DNA from: an uncultured Angelakisella sp.
GTDB lineage: Bacteria; Bacillota; Clostridia; Oscillospirales; Ruminococcaceae
Direction: 5' to 3'
DNA length: 64,000 nt
NCBI GenBank assembly: GCA_934524965.1
Contig: CAKSYU010000002.1
Location: 22,663 to 86,662 of the forward strand
Shown here: positions 33,737 to 42,127 of the stretch, in pieces
How the letters are laid out: every line of letters starts with the position of its first letter
Position numbering within the stretch: position 1 is the first letter of the stretch
Made by a program: the position numbers and the translations under genes
The notes under the pieces: generated by a model
What the model saw: the letters and a program-made list of their open reading frames with translations, nothing else
Databases searched by the model: none
What the model was told of the DNA's origin: nothing

Positions 33737-34849
33737 TCACTTTCTCCGGAACTGCCACCACCTCCGCGGCTGTTCTGCCGCCGGTACTTCCTCTGCCGCG
33801 GTCAGCAGCGCCGTACCGATGATGCGTTCCCCGCGCCGCCATACCACCTGCCCCAGCCGCTGCCCTGCCGCCACCGGCGCGTAGCAGAACGGGCGGTCAA
33901 GGTAGACCGTCTGGGTAATGTCGTTTTCCCGCCCCTTAATGGCGGTGTAGGTCGGCTGTCCCTGCACGGCAGCGTTTAGTGTGGCTTTGGTACCTCCCAC
34001 CACCGGCAGCGTAATGTCGTCCGCTGTCAGCGTGCGGCATTCGGTCAGCGCAAAATACCGCTCATACAGCGCCGCGTGGGTGTTCCAGTCGTCGGGGCAG
34101 TTCAGCGTCACACAGATCAGCCTTACCCCGTCCCGCTCCGCCGCCGAGACCAGACACCTCCCCGCCTTTTTGGTAAAGCCGGTCTTTACCCCAATGGCGT
34201 CCCCGTAAAGAGAAAGCAGCCGGTTGTGGTTCAGCAGGCTGCGGGCATAGGGCGGCTGTCCGTAGCTTACCGTCATGCGCCGGCTGGCAGCGATCTCGGC
34301 AAAAAGTGGGTTTTGCATCGCCGCGCGCGCCAGCAGCGCCATATCATAGGCGGTGGAGTAGTGCTCCTCGGCGTCCAGCCCGCTGGGAGTCACAAAGTGG
34401 GTATTGTTCATGCCAAGCTGGGCGGCTCGCCGGTTCATCATCTCCGCAAAGGCTTCGCCGCTTCTCCCGATGCGCACCGCAGCAGCCCCCGCCGCGTCGT
34501 TGCCGCTTGCCAGCAGCATTCCCACCGCCAGCGCGTACAGTGTCACGGTATCGCCAGTTTGCAGCCCCATGCTGGAGCCCTCCACCTGAATGGCATTTGC
34601 GTCCACGGTAAATTCCTGCCGCAGCTCCGGCTGCTCCAGCGTCAGCAGCGCCGTCATGATCTTGGTGGTGCTCGCCATCGGTAACTGCCGGTGGATCTCC
34701 TGCGCGAACAGTACCTCGCCGCTTTCCGCCTCCATCACAATGGCGGCGGCAGCCCCTACGCCGTAGTTCTCTCCGGTGATCAGGCACTCGGCGGCAGCGG
34801 GCTGGAACAAAAACAGCGCAGCTGTCAGCACCGCGGCAAATTTTTTCAT
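33737..34849 (-). CDS. D-alanyl-D-alanine carboxypeptidase (penicillin-binding protein, DacA/DacF type)
   Basis: 370 aa. ATG at 34849 chosen over GTG 34858, which overlaps the GGGGG RBS. Signal peptide (1-20, cleavage after AAA). Catalytic motifs: S60-TT-K63 (SxxK), SGN about residue 119 and KTG about 221. A C-terminal PBP5-type domain follows, with no obvious amphipathic anchor helix. The enzyme trims the terminal D-Ala of peptidoglycan stem peptides outside the membrane. SpoIIP lies close by, so a sporulation role (DacB/DacF-like) is possible but not shown. Confidence 0.93.
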   Translation of the reverse strand: MKKFAAVLTAALFLFQPAAAECLITGENYGVGAAAAIVMEAESGEVLFAQEIHRQLPMASTTKIMTALLTLEQPELRQEFTVDANAIQVEGSSMGLQTGDTVTLYALAVGMLLASGNDAAGAAAVRIGRSGEAFAEMMNRRAAQLGMNNTHFVTPSGLDAEEHYSTAYDMALLARAAMQNPLFAEIAASRRMTVSYGQPPYARSLLNHNRLLSLYGDAIGVKTGFTKKAGRCLVSAAERDGVRLICVTLNCPDDWNTHAALYERYFALTECRTLTADDITLPVVGGTKATLNAAVQGQPTYTAIKGRENDITQTVYLDRPFCYAPVAAGQRLGQVVWRRGERIIGTALLTAAEEVPAAEQPRRWWQFRRK

Positions 34850-34903
34850 CGGTCGCACCCCCTTTTTGTCTCTGCCATTTTATGCGGCGGAAATATCGGG
34901 GTA

Positions 34904-34933
34904 TGCAAAAGCGGCAGGGACTTCCCTGCCGCT
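34904..34933 (-). terminator. terminator of the 47-aa membrane protein
   Basis: AGCGGCAGGGA, 2-nt loop, TCCCTGCCGCT, then TTTTGC on the minus strand. Confidence 0.75.
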
Positions 34934-34959
34934 GCGGTTTTTGTATTGGTTCGGTTCGC

Positions 34960-35103
34960 TCATTCCTCGTCGGTCAGCTCACGGCTGCACAGATAGCGGT
35001 GCCCCTCATGCCCGCGGGAGAGCCACTGCGCCAGCATGGAAAGGACAATGAGCACTGCCGCCGCCCGCGCGATAAACAGGATAAGCTTCCGGATAAATTT
35101 CAT
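34960..35103 (-). CDS. 47-aa single-pass membrane protein
   Basis: ATG at 35103 with AAGGAGG 10 bp upstream and stop at 34960-34962. MKFIRKLILFIARAAAVLIV opens an N-terminal basic helix and a transmembrane segment (about 6-29). A short tail HEGHRYLCSRELTDEE follows. It has its own promoter (35135-35164) and terminator, which supports a real gene despite its small size. Family unknown. Confidence 0.65.
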   Translation of the reverse strand: MKFIRKLILFIARAAAVLIVLSMLAQWLSRGHEGHRYLCSRELTDEE

Positions 35104-35134
35104 GGTGTGGTGACCTCCTTAGGGCGTTTTTTTC

Positions 35135-35164
35135 ATTATACCACGCCCCTCCCCCGCTTGTAAA
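35135..35164 (-). promoter_or_regulatory. promoter of the 47-aa membrane protein
   Basis: Leftward: TTTACA (35164-35159), 18 bp and TATAAT (35140-35135). Confidence 0.75.
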
Positions 35165-35300
35165 CTACCGCCGAATTAAGAGTACTTTAAGAAATGCGTT
35201 TGTCTTTTTCGTGGTCTTCTCGGCGCTTTTCTGTCTCTCAAAAGTACTGCCGCAATTCCCACCAACACGAAAAAACGAAATTTTTCAAGGTCATCTCTCA

Positions 35301-35520
35301 GGTTTTATCATCGCAGGAGCTATCGCCTTGTCCAAAGGCTTACGCTCACACCGGCGCCAAATAAAAAAGACGCTCGCCATTTCTGCCATTCCCCTCCCCC
35401 GCAAGGAGGGGGTTGTGTGAAGGGGGAACCTTTGCGGGTTCCCCCTTCGCGTTTCATCAGGGCAGAAGCTATCGCCTTACCCAAAGGCTTGCGCTCCCAC
35501 GGTACCAATAAAAAAAGAGC
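35301..35520. repeat. imperfect direct repeats with tRNA-end-like motifs
   Basis: Two ~70-bp copies, 35301-35372 and 35448-35520, share AGCTATCGCCTT, CCAAAGGCTT, CGCTC and an end of the type CCAA(A)TAAAAAAGA. Those ends look like a tRNA CCA plus the start of its terminator, as at 2879-2890. Between them lies GGGGGAACCTTTGCGGGTTC (35422-35441), the reverse copy of the hairpin at 2944. No gene is visible in 35104-35506. Confidence 0.55.
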
Positions 35521-35539
35521 CTGTCGGCTCTTTTTTTAT
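35507..35539 (-). terminator. terminator of tRNA-Leu(CAA)
   Basis: ATAAAAAAAGAGCC, 4-nt loop, GGCTCTTTTTTTAT. Extended pairing reaches into the tRNA 3' ACCA on one side and a GGTACC on the other. Confidence 0.9.
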
Positions 35540-35625
35540 TGGTGCCGGTGGTGGGACTCGAACCCACACGGTATCGCTACCAACGGATTTTGAGTCCGTC
35601 ACGTCTGCCATTCCATCACACCGGC
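35540..35625 (-). tRNA. tRNA-Leu (anticodon CAA)
   Basis: Reading leftwards: acceptor GCCGGTG pairs with CACCGGC, the D arm contains GGAATGGCAGACG, anticodon arm ACGGA-CTCAAAA-TCCGT gives CAA, then a long variable arm and T arm GTGGGTTCGAGTCCCAC. CCA is encoded at 35542-35540. The promoter at 35640-35668 is near consensus and the terminator follows at once. Confidence 0.96.
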
Positions 35626-35639
35626 ACGGCAACGGATTT

Positions 35640-35668
35640 ATTATACCGAAAACCGCCGCCAAATGCAA
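35640..35668 (-). promoter_or_regulatory. promoter of tRNA-Leu(CAA)
   Basis: Leftward: TTGCAT (35668-35663), 17 bp and TATAAT (35645-35640). Confidence 0.8.
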
Positions 35669-35671
35669 GCA

Positions 35672-36034
35672 CTAACGCATAAAACCGTCCACAAACGGCA
35701 AAATTTCCCGCTCCCACAGCGCCTTCAGCGCCCCGCTGCCCCACAGCAGCAGTCGTCCCTCCGCCGGCAAAGCGGTCAGGTCTGCCACCAGCTCCTTGCC
35801 CCAGCGGGCATAGGGCAGACTGCCCTGCCGTCCCAGTATCGTAAAGTCCAGGGCACCCTCCCGCGGCACGACCGCCGCGAATACCTGCCCGCAGCGCGTC
35901 TCCTCCGCCATGATGTCCGCTGTCCGCCACAGGGCGGTGCCACCGCCTGCCAGCACCAGTATCACCAGCACCGCCGCCCACCGCTGCTGCCGCCGTGTCC
36001 GCCGCCTTGCTTTGTCTGTCTCCCGCCTTTTCAT
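35672..36034 (-). CDS. hypothetical single-pass membrane protein
   Basis: 120 aa. A strongly basic N-terminus (MKRRETDKARRRTRRQQR) is followed by one membrane helix (about 19-36), then an outside domain of about 80 aa with no known motif. AAAGGAG RBS. It follows spoIIP after 49 bp in the same direction, so it may belong to the same sporulation transcript, but no sporulation family is recognised. Confidence 0.65.
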   Translation of the reverse strand: MKRRETDKARRRTRRQQRWAAVLVILVLAGGGTALWRTADIMAEETRCGQVFAAVVPREGALDFTILGRQGSLPYARWGKELVADLTALPAEGRLLLWGSGALKALWEREILPFVDGFMR

Positions 36035-36083
36035 ATCCGCTTCTCCTTTTTTATCCCGTTTCGGCTGCCGTCAATACCGTCGC

Positions 36084-37187
36084 TCACGCGCCCGCTTTGC
36101 CGCTTACCACCTCGGCAATGATGGGCGCAATCAGCTCCGCCGTATATTTTGCCTCCTCCAGCGTATTCCCATTCGTTCCGAATTCTAACAGCAGCGCCCC
36201 GTCGGAACAGGCATAATTATAGGAGCGGCTGCAAAAAAAGATAGGGCGGCACAGGTTCGGGTACTTTTCCTCTATGGCGTCCGCCAGCGCCGCCGCAAAG
36301 CGGAAATTCTCCCGCCACTGCGACAGGTTCAGCGTCCCGTCATCATACGGCGCTATGATCATCAGCTGCGCCGCCTTTTTGCCGTTTACCACCGCCACCG
36401 TTTTGGCAATACTGGTATCATCGTAAAGAATGGCGTCGCGGTGGATATCCAGCAGCACCCGCAGATGGGCATAGTCTTTCTGGTAGCCCTTTATCGTCTC
36501 GGTGCTGCGCAGATAGGCGCCGGTGTAGGCGGGGTTATCGTGCTGGGTGTCATCATGCAGCACCGGCAGCCCCGCCCCCTCCAGTCCCTCCGCCAGCACA
36601 TCGCCTACGGCGACCATGTTGTTTTTGTTATCGGTGTCCCGCCAGGTATTCCGTGTATCAAAGGATACGCTGTCATACGGCTCGTAGCTTTCGGTGGCGT
36701 GGGTATGGAATAAAAGGATCTGCGGCTCGGCGCTTTTCGCGTCGATCGTTACTCTGTTCGGCGTCTCCAGCACCTTCAGCACCTCCGCCGCCGAAAGCTT
36801 GGTATAGTTGCGGATCCACGCATGGTTCCATTTTACATAGGCAGGACTTTCATCGCCGGTCATGGTCAGTTCGGTCACGGTGCCGCGGTATTCCTCCGGC
36901 ACCTCCGGGGCTTCCCCGTCGGGCGGCTCCTCCCCCGCCGGCTCCGGCTCCTCAACGGTCGGTTCGGGCGTCGGCTCCGGCTCCTCCGGCAAAAGCTCGG
37001 CGGCGTAGCGCTCCCGCAGCGTCTCTATGGCGCCGGCGGGCATATCCAGCACGGTGGTAAACAGTGCCGCCTTCTGCAGCAGCAGCTCCGCCATGGGCAG
37101 CAGCCGCGGTGAAAGCAGCACAGCGGCAGCCGCCGCCCCTATCATCAGACCGCCGCGCAGCAGCGGAGAGGGGGTTCGCTTCTTCAC
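36084..37187 (-). CDS. spoIIP: stage II sporulation protein P
   Basis: 367 aa, GTG start behind AAGGAGG. N-terminal anchor helix (about 11-32), then an acidic, Pro/Glu-rich linker (about 65-105). The catalytic domain has QILLFHTHATESYEPYD (first His/Glu), NNMVAVGDVLAEGLEGAG, LLDIHRDA (second His) and LLEFGTNGNTLEEAKYTAEL. SpoIIP is a membrane-anchored amidase and endopeptidase that, with SpoIID and SpoIIM, digests septal peptidoglycan during engulfment. Strong evidence that the organism belongs to an endospore-forming lineage. Confidence 0.94.
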   Translation of the reverse strand: MKKRTPSPLLRGGLMIGAAAAAVLLSPRLLPMAELLLQKAALFTTVLDMPAGAIETLRERYAAELLPEEPEPTPEPTVEEPEPAGEEPPDGEAPEVPEEYRGTVTELTMTGDESPAYVKWNHAWIRNYTKLSAAEVLKVLETPNRVTIDAKSAEPQILLFHTHATESYEPYDSVSFDTRNTWRDTDNKNNMVAVGDVLAEGLEGAGLPVLHDDTQHDNPAYTGAYLRSTETIKGYQKDYAHLRVLLDIHRDAILYDDTSIAKTVAVVNGKKAAQLMIIAPYDDGTLNLSQWRENFRFAAALADAIEEKYPNLCRPIFFCSRSYNYACSDGALLLEFGTNGNTLEEAKYTAELIAPIIAEVVSGKAGA

Positions 37188-37252
37188 GGGGTCTCGTCCT
37201 CCTTGTTTTACTTCTTACCCCTATATCTATTCGCCGCCGCCGCAAAAAATAA

Positions 37253-37281
37253 GTGACATCGCGCGCCAGCGTTGATATAAT
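37253..37281 (+). promoter_or_regulatory. promoter of fhs
   Basis: GTGACA (37253-37258), 17 bp and TATAAT (37276-37281). The leader to the start codon is only about 25 nt, too short for a THF riboswitch. Confidence 0.75.
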
Positions 37282-37312
37282 AGGTGCAGAACCCCCAAAG
37301 GAGGAATCCCCC

Positions 37313-38980
37313 ATGATGACCGATATTGAAATTGCCCAGTCCACCCCGCTTTGCCCCATTGCCGAGATCGCCGCGAAAGCCGGTATCCCCACCGAAGCCG
37401 CCGAGCCCTACGGCAGCAGCAAGGCGAAGATCACCGAGGACTTTCTGCGCGGGCAGGAGGGCAAGCCGCAAGGCAAACTGATCCTTGTCACCGCCGTCAA
37501 CCCCACCCCCGCCGGCGAGGGCAAAACCACCACCTCCATCGGTCTGGCGCAGGCGCTGTGCCGTCTGGGGCAGCGCGCCATCGTCACCCTGCGGGAGCCG
37601 TCCCTCGGTCCCGTTTTCGGCTTAAAGGGCGGCGCGGCGGGCGGCGGCTATTCGCAGGTGCTGCCCATGGAGGAGATCAACCTGCATTTTACCGGCGATA
37701 TCCACGCCGTCACCGCCGCCAATAACCTGCTTTCCGCCCTTATCGATAACCACATTCATCAGGGCAATGCCCTGAATATCGACCCCGAGCGGGTGGTGTT
37801 CCGCCGCTGCATGGATATGAACGACCGCTCTCTGCGCAGGATCGAGATCGGTCTCGGCGGCAAGGCAAACGGCACCCCCCGCTTTGATGGTTTCCAGATC
37901 AGCGTCGCCAGCGAGGTCATGGCGATCCTGTGCCTTGCCCGTGACCTCCGCGATCTGCGGGAGCGGCTGGGGCGTATCCTCATCGGCTACAATACATCGG
38001 GCAAGCCGCTTTTCGCCCATGATCTGCAAGCCGAGGGCGCCATGGCAGCCCTGCTGCGGGAAGCGCTGCGTCCCAATCTGGTGCAGACGCTGGAGCACAC
38101 CCCCTGTCTAATGCACGGCGGGCCCTTCGCCAATATCGCCCACGGCTGCAACTCGGTGCGAGCGACCCGTCTCGCGCTCACCCTTACCGATTACACCGTC
38201 ACCGAAGCCGGCTTCGGCAGCGACCTCGGCGCGGAAAAATTCTTCGATATCAAATGCCCCGCGGCGGGGCTTACCCCCTCGGCGGCGGTGCTGGTGGTCA
38301 CGGTACGGGCGCTGCGCTACAACGGCGGCTGTGATAAGGAAACCTGCCGCACCCCCAACGCGGCGGCTGCCGCGGCGGGACTTTGCAACCTAACCGCCCA
38401 TGTGGAAAATCTGCGGCAGTACGGCGTACCGGTGGTGGTGGCGGTCAACCGCTTCCCCGATGACCTGCCGGAGGAGCTTGCCCTGATCCGCGCGGAATGC
38501 GACCGTCTGGGTGTGCGCACGGCGGAAAGCGAGGTCTTTGCCAAAGGCGGCGCGGGCGGCGAGGCGCTGGCGCAGCAGGTGCTTGCTGCCTGCGGCGAGC
38601 CGAACCGCTTTGCCCCCCTTACCACCCCCGCCATGACCCTGCGGGAGAAGATCGAGACCATCGCGCGGCGGGTGTACGGCGCTGCCGCCGTGGAATACTC
38701 CCCCGAAGCGGAGCAGCAGCTGAACGAAATGGCGGCGCTGGGTCTGGCGCACGCGCCCGTCTGCATCGCCAAGACCCAGTATTCCCTCAGCGATAACGCC
38801 AAGGCACTGGGACGCCCCACGGGGCACACCCTGCACATACGGGGGCTTTCCGCCTCCTGCGGCGCGGGCTTCGCGGTAGCGCTTGCCGGCAGCGTGCTTA
38901 CCATGCCGGGGCTGCCCGCCCACCCCGCCGCCATGGATATCTCCCTGACCGACGACGGCAGGATCACCGGTCTGTTCTGA
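37313..38980 (+). CDS. fhs: formate-tetrahydrofolate ligase
   Basis: 555 aa, matching the family length. ATG at 37313 with AAAGGAGG 8 bp upstream; the longer frame from 37253 begins within the promoter. VTAVNPTPAGEGKTTTSIGLAQAL carries the ATP-binding P-loop (PAGEGKTT). VIVTLREPSLGPVFGLKGGAAGGGY-type sequence and MHGGPFANIAHGCNSV are hallmark blocks. Converts formate, THF and ATP to 10-formyl-THF, feeding purine and fMet synthesis and the methyl branch of one-carbon metabolism. No acetyl-CoA pathway genes are adjacent. Confidence 0.97.
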   Translation: MMTDIEIAQSTPLCPIAEIAAKAGIPTEAAEPYGSSKAKITEDFLRGQEGKPQGKLILVTAVNPTPAGEGKTTTSIGLAQALCRLGQRAIVTLREPSLGPVFGLKGGAAGGGYSQVLPMEEINLHFTGDIHAVTAANNLLSALIDNHIHQGNALNIDPERVVFRRCMDMNDRSLRRIEIGLGGKANGTPRFDGFQISVASEVMAILCLARDLRDLRERLGRILIGYNTSGKPLFAHDLQAEGAMAALLREALRPNLVQTLEHTPCLMHGGPFANIAHGCNSVRATRLALTLTDYTVTEAGFGSDLGAEKFFDIKCPAAGLTPSAAVLVVTVRALRYNGGCDKETCRTPNAAAAAAGLCNLTAHVENLRQYGVPVVVAVNRFPDDLPEELALIRAECDRLGVRTAESEVFAKGGAGGEALAQQVLAACGEPNRFAPLTTPAMTLREKIETIARRVYGAAAVEYSPEAEQQLNEMAALGLAHAPVCIAKTQYSLSDNAKALGRPTGHTLHIRGLSASCGAGFAVALAGSVLTMPGLPAHPAAMDISLTDDGRITGLF

Positions 38981-39008
38981 TTTTTGGCTTTCGCGGAGCG
39001 GGGCATTC

Positions 39009-39089
39009 GGGCGCAGCCCACTCCGGCTGCGCCGGAGCCGTCGGACTTCGTCCGCCGCAGCCGCCCTGCGGGCGGCTCGGGCTGCGCCC
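39009..39089. repeat. cloverleaf element 1
   Basis: Closing stem GGGCGCAGCCC (39009-39019) / GGGCTGCGCCC (39079-39089). Arm 1 CTCCGGC-TGC-GCCGGAG, arm 2 CGGAC-TTC-GTCCG, arm 3 AGCCGCCC-TGC-GGGCGGCT. All four stems are perfect. It lies between fhs and the next lipoprotein gene, in a 285-bp gap with no ORF of its own. Confidence 0.85.
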
Positions 39090-39168
39090 GCGGCGCTCCC
39101 TCCCCGCCCCCTTTTCCCCGCTCCCGCAAATAAATCTCCCCCGCCCTTCCAGCTTGCGGTAAATCCCG

Positions 39169-39197
39169 TTGACATTCCCGCAAGGGTATGATAGACT
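39169..39197 (+). promoter_or_regulatory. promoter of the lipoprotein at 39266
   Basis: TTGACA (39169-39174), 17 bp and TAGACT (39192-39197), downstream of cloverleaf element 1. Confidence 0.65.
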
Positions 39198-39265
39198 ATC
39201 GAAAGACTGGCGCCGACCGGCTGCCGGAAACCACTGTTTTGACTGAATTTCAGGAGGAAAAGAAA

Positions 39266-39910
39266 ATGAAAAAATGGCTCGCACTGCTGCTGGCTGCTAT
39301 GATGGCTCTCGCCCTCGTTGCCTGCGGCGATACCCCCGCAAACAATGACGGTGACAAAGACACCGACAACGACACCAAGACCGAGACCTTCGCCCGCGGC
39401 AGCTGGGAAGGCAATGTCTACACCAATGATTCCCTCGGTCTCGTTATCACCGTCCCCGAGGAATGGAACATTGCTACCGATGAGGAGCTGGCGGCGATCA
39501 TGGGCATCACCATCGACAGCCTCACCGAGGAGGGCGTCTCCGAGGAATTCCTCAAGGCCCAGAACACCTACGAAATGATGGCGCAGGACCCCAATTACGG
39601 CACCAATGTCATCGTCATGGCGGAAAACCTTGCTGTTTCTGTCGGCGGCACCTCCTATGATGAAAAGGCATACTCCGATGTCGTTATCAACACCCTGCCC
39701 GCGGAATACGGCTACGAGTTCTCCGAGCCGGAGACCGTTACCGTCGGTGATCGGCAGTACTATCTCGTTCAGGGCGTTGCCAAGGAAGGCGCTCTGGGTC
39801 AGGATTTCCTGTTCACCCGCATCGGCAACCACATGGTTTCCGTTATCCTTTCCTATTCCCCCGCGCTTGTCGATAACAACGATATGCTGGCGATGATCAA
39901 CGGCAAATAA
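39266..39910 (+). CDS. putative lipoprotein
   Basis: 214 aa. ATG at 39266 with AGGAGG upstream; the in-frame ATG at 39188 falls in the promoter. Lipobox ALVAC (Cys20). A Asn/Asp/Thr linker (about 24-40) is followed by VYTNDSLGLVITVPEEWNIATDEEL, a PsbP/DUF1795-like opening (surface beta-sheet domain of small lipoproteins). The rest alternates strands and helices. Single-gene unit with its own promoter and terminator. Function unknown. Confidence 0.75.
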   Translation: MKKWLALLLAAMMALALVACGDTPANNDGDKDTDNDTKTETFARGSWEGNVYTNDSLGLVITVPEEWNIATDEELAAIMGITIDSLTEEGVSEEFLKAQNTYEMMAQDPNYGTNVIVMAENLAVSVGGTSYDEKAYSDVVINTLPAEYGYEFSEPETVTVGDRQYYLVQGVAKEGALGQDFLFTRIGNHMVSVILSYSPALVDNNDMLAMINGK

Positions 39911-39920
39911 GCAAACTTGC

Positions 39921-39954
39921 CAAAAGCTGTCCCGTTTTCGGGGCAGCTTTTTTG
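39921..39954 (+). terminator. terminator after the 39266 lipoprotein
   Basis: AAAGCTGTCCC, short loop, GGGGCAGCTTTTTT. Confidence 0.85.
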
Positions 39955-39986
39955 CGGGGGCGCGCCCCCTTTTTCTCCCCCTGCCC

Positions 39987-40015
39987 TTTTCAAAAGTCCT
40001 CCGGAATGGTATAAT
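39987..40015 (+). promoter_or_regulatory. promoter upstream of the rodA-like gene
   Basis: TTTTCA (39987-39992), 17 bp and TATAAT (40010-40015). The transcript would begin with the hairpin array at 40035-40145. Confidence 0.6.
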
Positions 40016-40034
40016 ATTTTGAATAAACTTTTGG

Positions 40035-40145
40035 GGCCGGCGCGCGGCGGCTATCCGCCCGCAGGGCAGACCGCCTGCGGCGGTCTTACGGCGGTTTGCA
40101 CTCCGCCGGTTCCGGCTGCGCCGGAACGCCCTGCGGGGCGTCGCC
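40035..40145. repeat. hairpin array related to the cloverleaf family
   Basis: AGACCGCC-TGC-GGCGGTCT (40068-40086), CGGCGG/CCGCCG, TTCCGGC-TGC-GCCGGAA (about 40110-40126) and ACGCCC-TGC-GGGGCGT (about 40126-40141). The TGC loops and stem style match the cloverleaf elements, but a single closing stem is not clear, so it is a degenerate or different arrangement. Confidence 0.6.
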
Positions 40146-40208
40146 ACCCTCCCCGCCAGCTTTCAAATCGTTTCTCCCCCCATCACCCCCACGAAAGGAG
40201 ACCCCGCC

Positions 40209-41324
40209 ATGCTGCAATTTGTGCGCCGCTTCTTCCGCCGCATCGATGCGGTGGTGCTTTGCTGCGCCCTTGGGCTTTCGGCGTTCAGCGTGGTGCTGCT
40301 CCTCGGCATTTATCAGATGGGCGTCATCGGTCGCCGCACCGTCCTCATGCAGGGCATTGCCATCGGGCTGGGCTTTATCGCCGCCATGGTGCTGGCGTAC
40401 CTCGATTATGAGCGGCTGGGCAGCTGGTGGAAGTTCTATGTCCCCGCCGCCGTGGTTTTAATGCTGCTCACCTTTACCCCCTTGGGGCAGACCCGCAGCG
40501 ATTCCATCGAGACCAACCGCAGCTGGCTCAATCTGGGCTTTACCACCATTCAGCCCGCCGAATTCCTCAAGATCGCCTTTATCCTCTCGCTTGCCTACCA
40601 CCTCTCACGGGTCGGCACCACCCTCAATGAGAATAAAAACCTGCTGCAGCTGGCGGCGCACGCCATTTTCCCCGTGCTGCTCATTCTGCTGCAAAAGGAC
40701 TGGGGCGTGGCGCTGGTCATGCTGTTTATCGTCGTGGTCATGCTGGTCATGGCAGGGCTTGCCCACCGCTGGATCCTGCTGGGTGCCGCGGCTGCCGCGG
40801 TCTTCGCGCCGCTGGCATGGTTCTTCCTGCTCGATGATTACCAGAAGATCCGTTTTATCCTGTTAAAGGATCCCGAAGCCTACGCACTGGGACAGGCTTA
40901 CCAGCAGCTGCAGGGGCGCATTTCCTTCGGCTCCGGTCAGCTTTTCGGCATCGGCATTTTCAGCGCCGACCACCGCTATGTCCCCGATATGTACAACGAC
41001 ATGATCTTCACCTTCATCGGTGAATCGGTCGGCTTTCTGGGCGCTCTGGCGGTGCTGCTCGTCTACGGCGTACTGCTGGCAAGAGTGCTCTACATCGGTC
41101 TGCACAGCAGCAGCCGCATGGGTCGGCTTGTCTGCGTCGGCGTCTTTGCCATGTTCACCGCTCAGATCATCATCAATGTCGCCATGTGCCTGATGGTCGG
41201 TCCCTCGGTCGGCGTCACCCTGCCGCTGCTTTCGGCAGGCGGCAGCTCGGTGCTGTCGGCTTACCTCGGGCTGGGGCTTGTCCTCTCCGTCCGCCGCGGC
41301 GAAAAACCAACCATGTTCAGCTAA
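40209..41324 (+). CDS. RodA/FtsW/SpoVE-family peptidoglycan polymerase
   Basis: 371 aa with about ten membrane helices, AAAGGAG RBS. NRSWLNLGFTTIQPAEFLKIAFILSLAYHL is the SEDS signature, followed by LLQKDWGVALVMLFI (in place of QPDLGTA) and NDMIFTFIGESVGFLG. The end, VTLPLLSAGGSSVLSAYLGLGLVLSVRR, is classic. SEDS proteins are glycosyltransferases that polymerise lipid II with a class B PBP. RodA versus FtsW versus SpoVE cannot be settled; the sequence leans to RodA. No PBP gene lies next to it. Confidence 0.92.
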   Translation: MLQFVRRFFRRIDAVVLCCALGLSAFSVVLLLGIYQMGVIGRRTVLMQGIAIGLGFIAAMVLAYLDYERLGSWWKFYVPAAVVLMLLTFTPLGQTRSDSIETNRSWLNLGFTTIQPAEFLKIAFILSLAYHLSRVGTTLNENKNLLQLAAHAIFPVLLILLQKDWGVALVMLFIVVVMLVMAGLAHRWILLGAAAAAVFAPLAWFFLLDDYQKIRFILLKDPEAYALGQAYQQLQGRISFGSGQLFGIGIFSADHRYVPDMYNDMIFTFIGESVGFLGALAVLLVYGVLLARVLYIGLHSSSRMGRLVCVGVFAMFTAQIIINVAMCLMVGPSVGVTLPLLSAGGSSVLSAYLGLGLVLSVRRGEKPTMFS

Positions 41325-41350
41325 GTATTCCGCTAAGGAGGTCATACTCA

Positions 41351-41545
41351 ATGAGCAAAAAACGCTTTGTTGTGATAGAAAATGAAGGCTCCGGCTTTTC
41401 CAATGCCATGCAGGAAATTGTGGATACCCAAACCGGCGTGCATTACCTCACCTGGCAGTCCGGCTACGCCGGCGGCATCACCCCGCTGCTGGGCGCCGAC
41501 GGCAAACCGGTCATTACCGCGCGGGGAACGGAGTACGACCAATGA
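41351..41545 (+). CDS. DUF6440 family protein
   Basis: 64 aa. ATG at 41351 with AAGGAGG 8 bp upstream; a longer in-frame ORF overlaps the SEDS gene and is rejected. EIVDTQTGVHYLTWQSGYAGGITPLLGADGKPV is the DUF6440 core, a small beta-rich domain common in Clostridia. Function unknown. Its stop overlaps the tsaE start (ATGA), so they are translationally coupled. Confidence 0.85.
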   Translation: MSKKRFVVIENEGSGFSNAMQEIVDTQTGVHYLTWQSGYAGGITPLLGADGKPVITARGTEYDQ

Positions 41546-41985
41546 CCGTGACCTTTACCACCCACAGTCCCGCCGAAACACAGGGTCTGGCGGAAAAGCT
41601 GGCGCGCCTCCTGCGTGCCGGCGATGTCCTTGCCTACACCGGTCCCATGGGTGCCGGCAAAACCACCTTTACGGTGGGTCTGGCACGGGGCTTGGGCAGC
41701 AGCGACTGGGTCTCCAGCCCCACCTTTGCGCTGGTGCAGGAGTACCGAGGTCCTCTGCCGCTTTGCCACTTTGATTTCTACCGCATCACCGGTGAAGAGG
41801 ATCTTTACGCTGCCGGCTTCTTCGACTATCTGGACGGCACCCGCGTGCTGGCGGTGGAATGGAGCGAGCGTGTCCCCTCCGCCCTGCCGCAGAATGCCCT
41901 GCACATCGATTTTGAGCCGCTTTCGGGCGATGCCCGCCGCATCACCATCACCGGTGATGAGCGGCTTGCCGCTTTGCAAATGTAG
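41542..41985 (+). CDS. tsaE: tRNA threonylcarbamoyladenosine biosynthesis ATPase TsaE
   Basis: 147 aa. Walker A GPMGAGKTTFT (about 35-45), VSSPTFALVQEY (switch region) and LCHFDFYRITGEEDL are diagnostic. The Walker B-like block near VEWSERVP completes it. TsaE is the ATPase that resets the TsaBD complex making t6A37 in ANN-decoding tRNAs. tsaB follows downstream, separated by a repeat element. Confidence 0.95.
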   Translation: MTVTFTTHSPAETQGLAEKLARLLRAGDVLAYTGPMGAGKTTFTVGLARGLGSSDWVSSPTFALVQEYRGPLPLCHFDFYRITGEEDLYAAGFFDYLDGTRVLAVEWSERVPSALPQNALHIDFEPLSGDARRITITGDERLAALQM

Positions 41986-42010
41986 TTTTCATTCCCGGCA
42001 GAGCCCATTC

Positions 42011-42091
42011 GGGCGGCGGTGCTCCGCTCCCACTCGCATCGCCGTCCCTGCGGGACGGGCAATGCTCCGCCGCTGCACCCCGCCGCCCCGC
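42011..42091. repeat. degenerate cloverleaf-type element
   Basis: GGGCGGCGG near 42011 pairs with CCGCCGCCC near 42083 with a bulge. An internal CCGTCCC-TGC-GGGACGG hairpin (about 42042-42058) has the family's TGC loop. The other arms are poor. It occupies most of the tsaE-tsaB gap. Confidence 0.5.
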
Positions 42092-42127
42092 CACCCACCA
42101 AACCTTTTCGGAAAGGGGAACCCTGCC

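Noticed and set aside
35211..35420. 69-aa open frame near tRNA-Leu(CAA)
   Set aside because: No RBS, and it runs through two repeats and a terminator-like hairpin.
37282..37312. THF riboswitch upstream of fhs
   Set aside because: The leader is only about 30 nt, too short for the aptamer.
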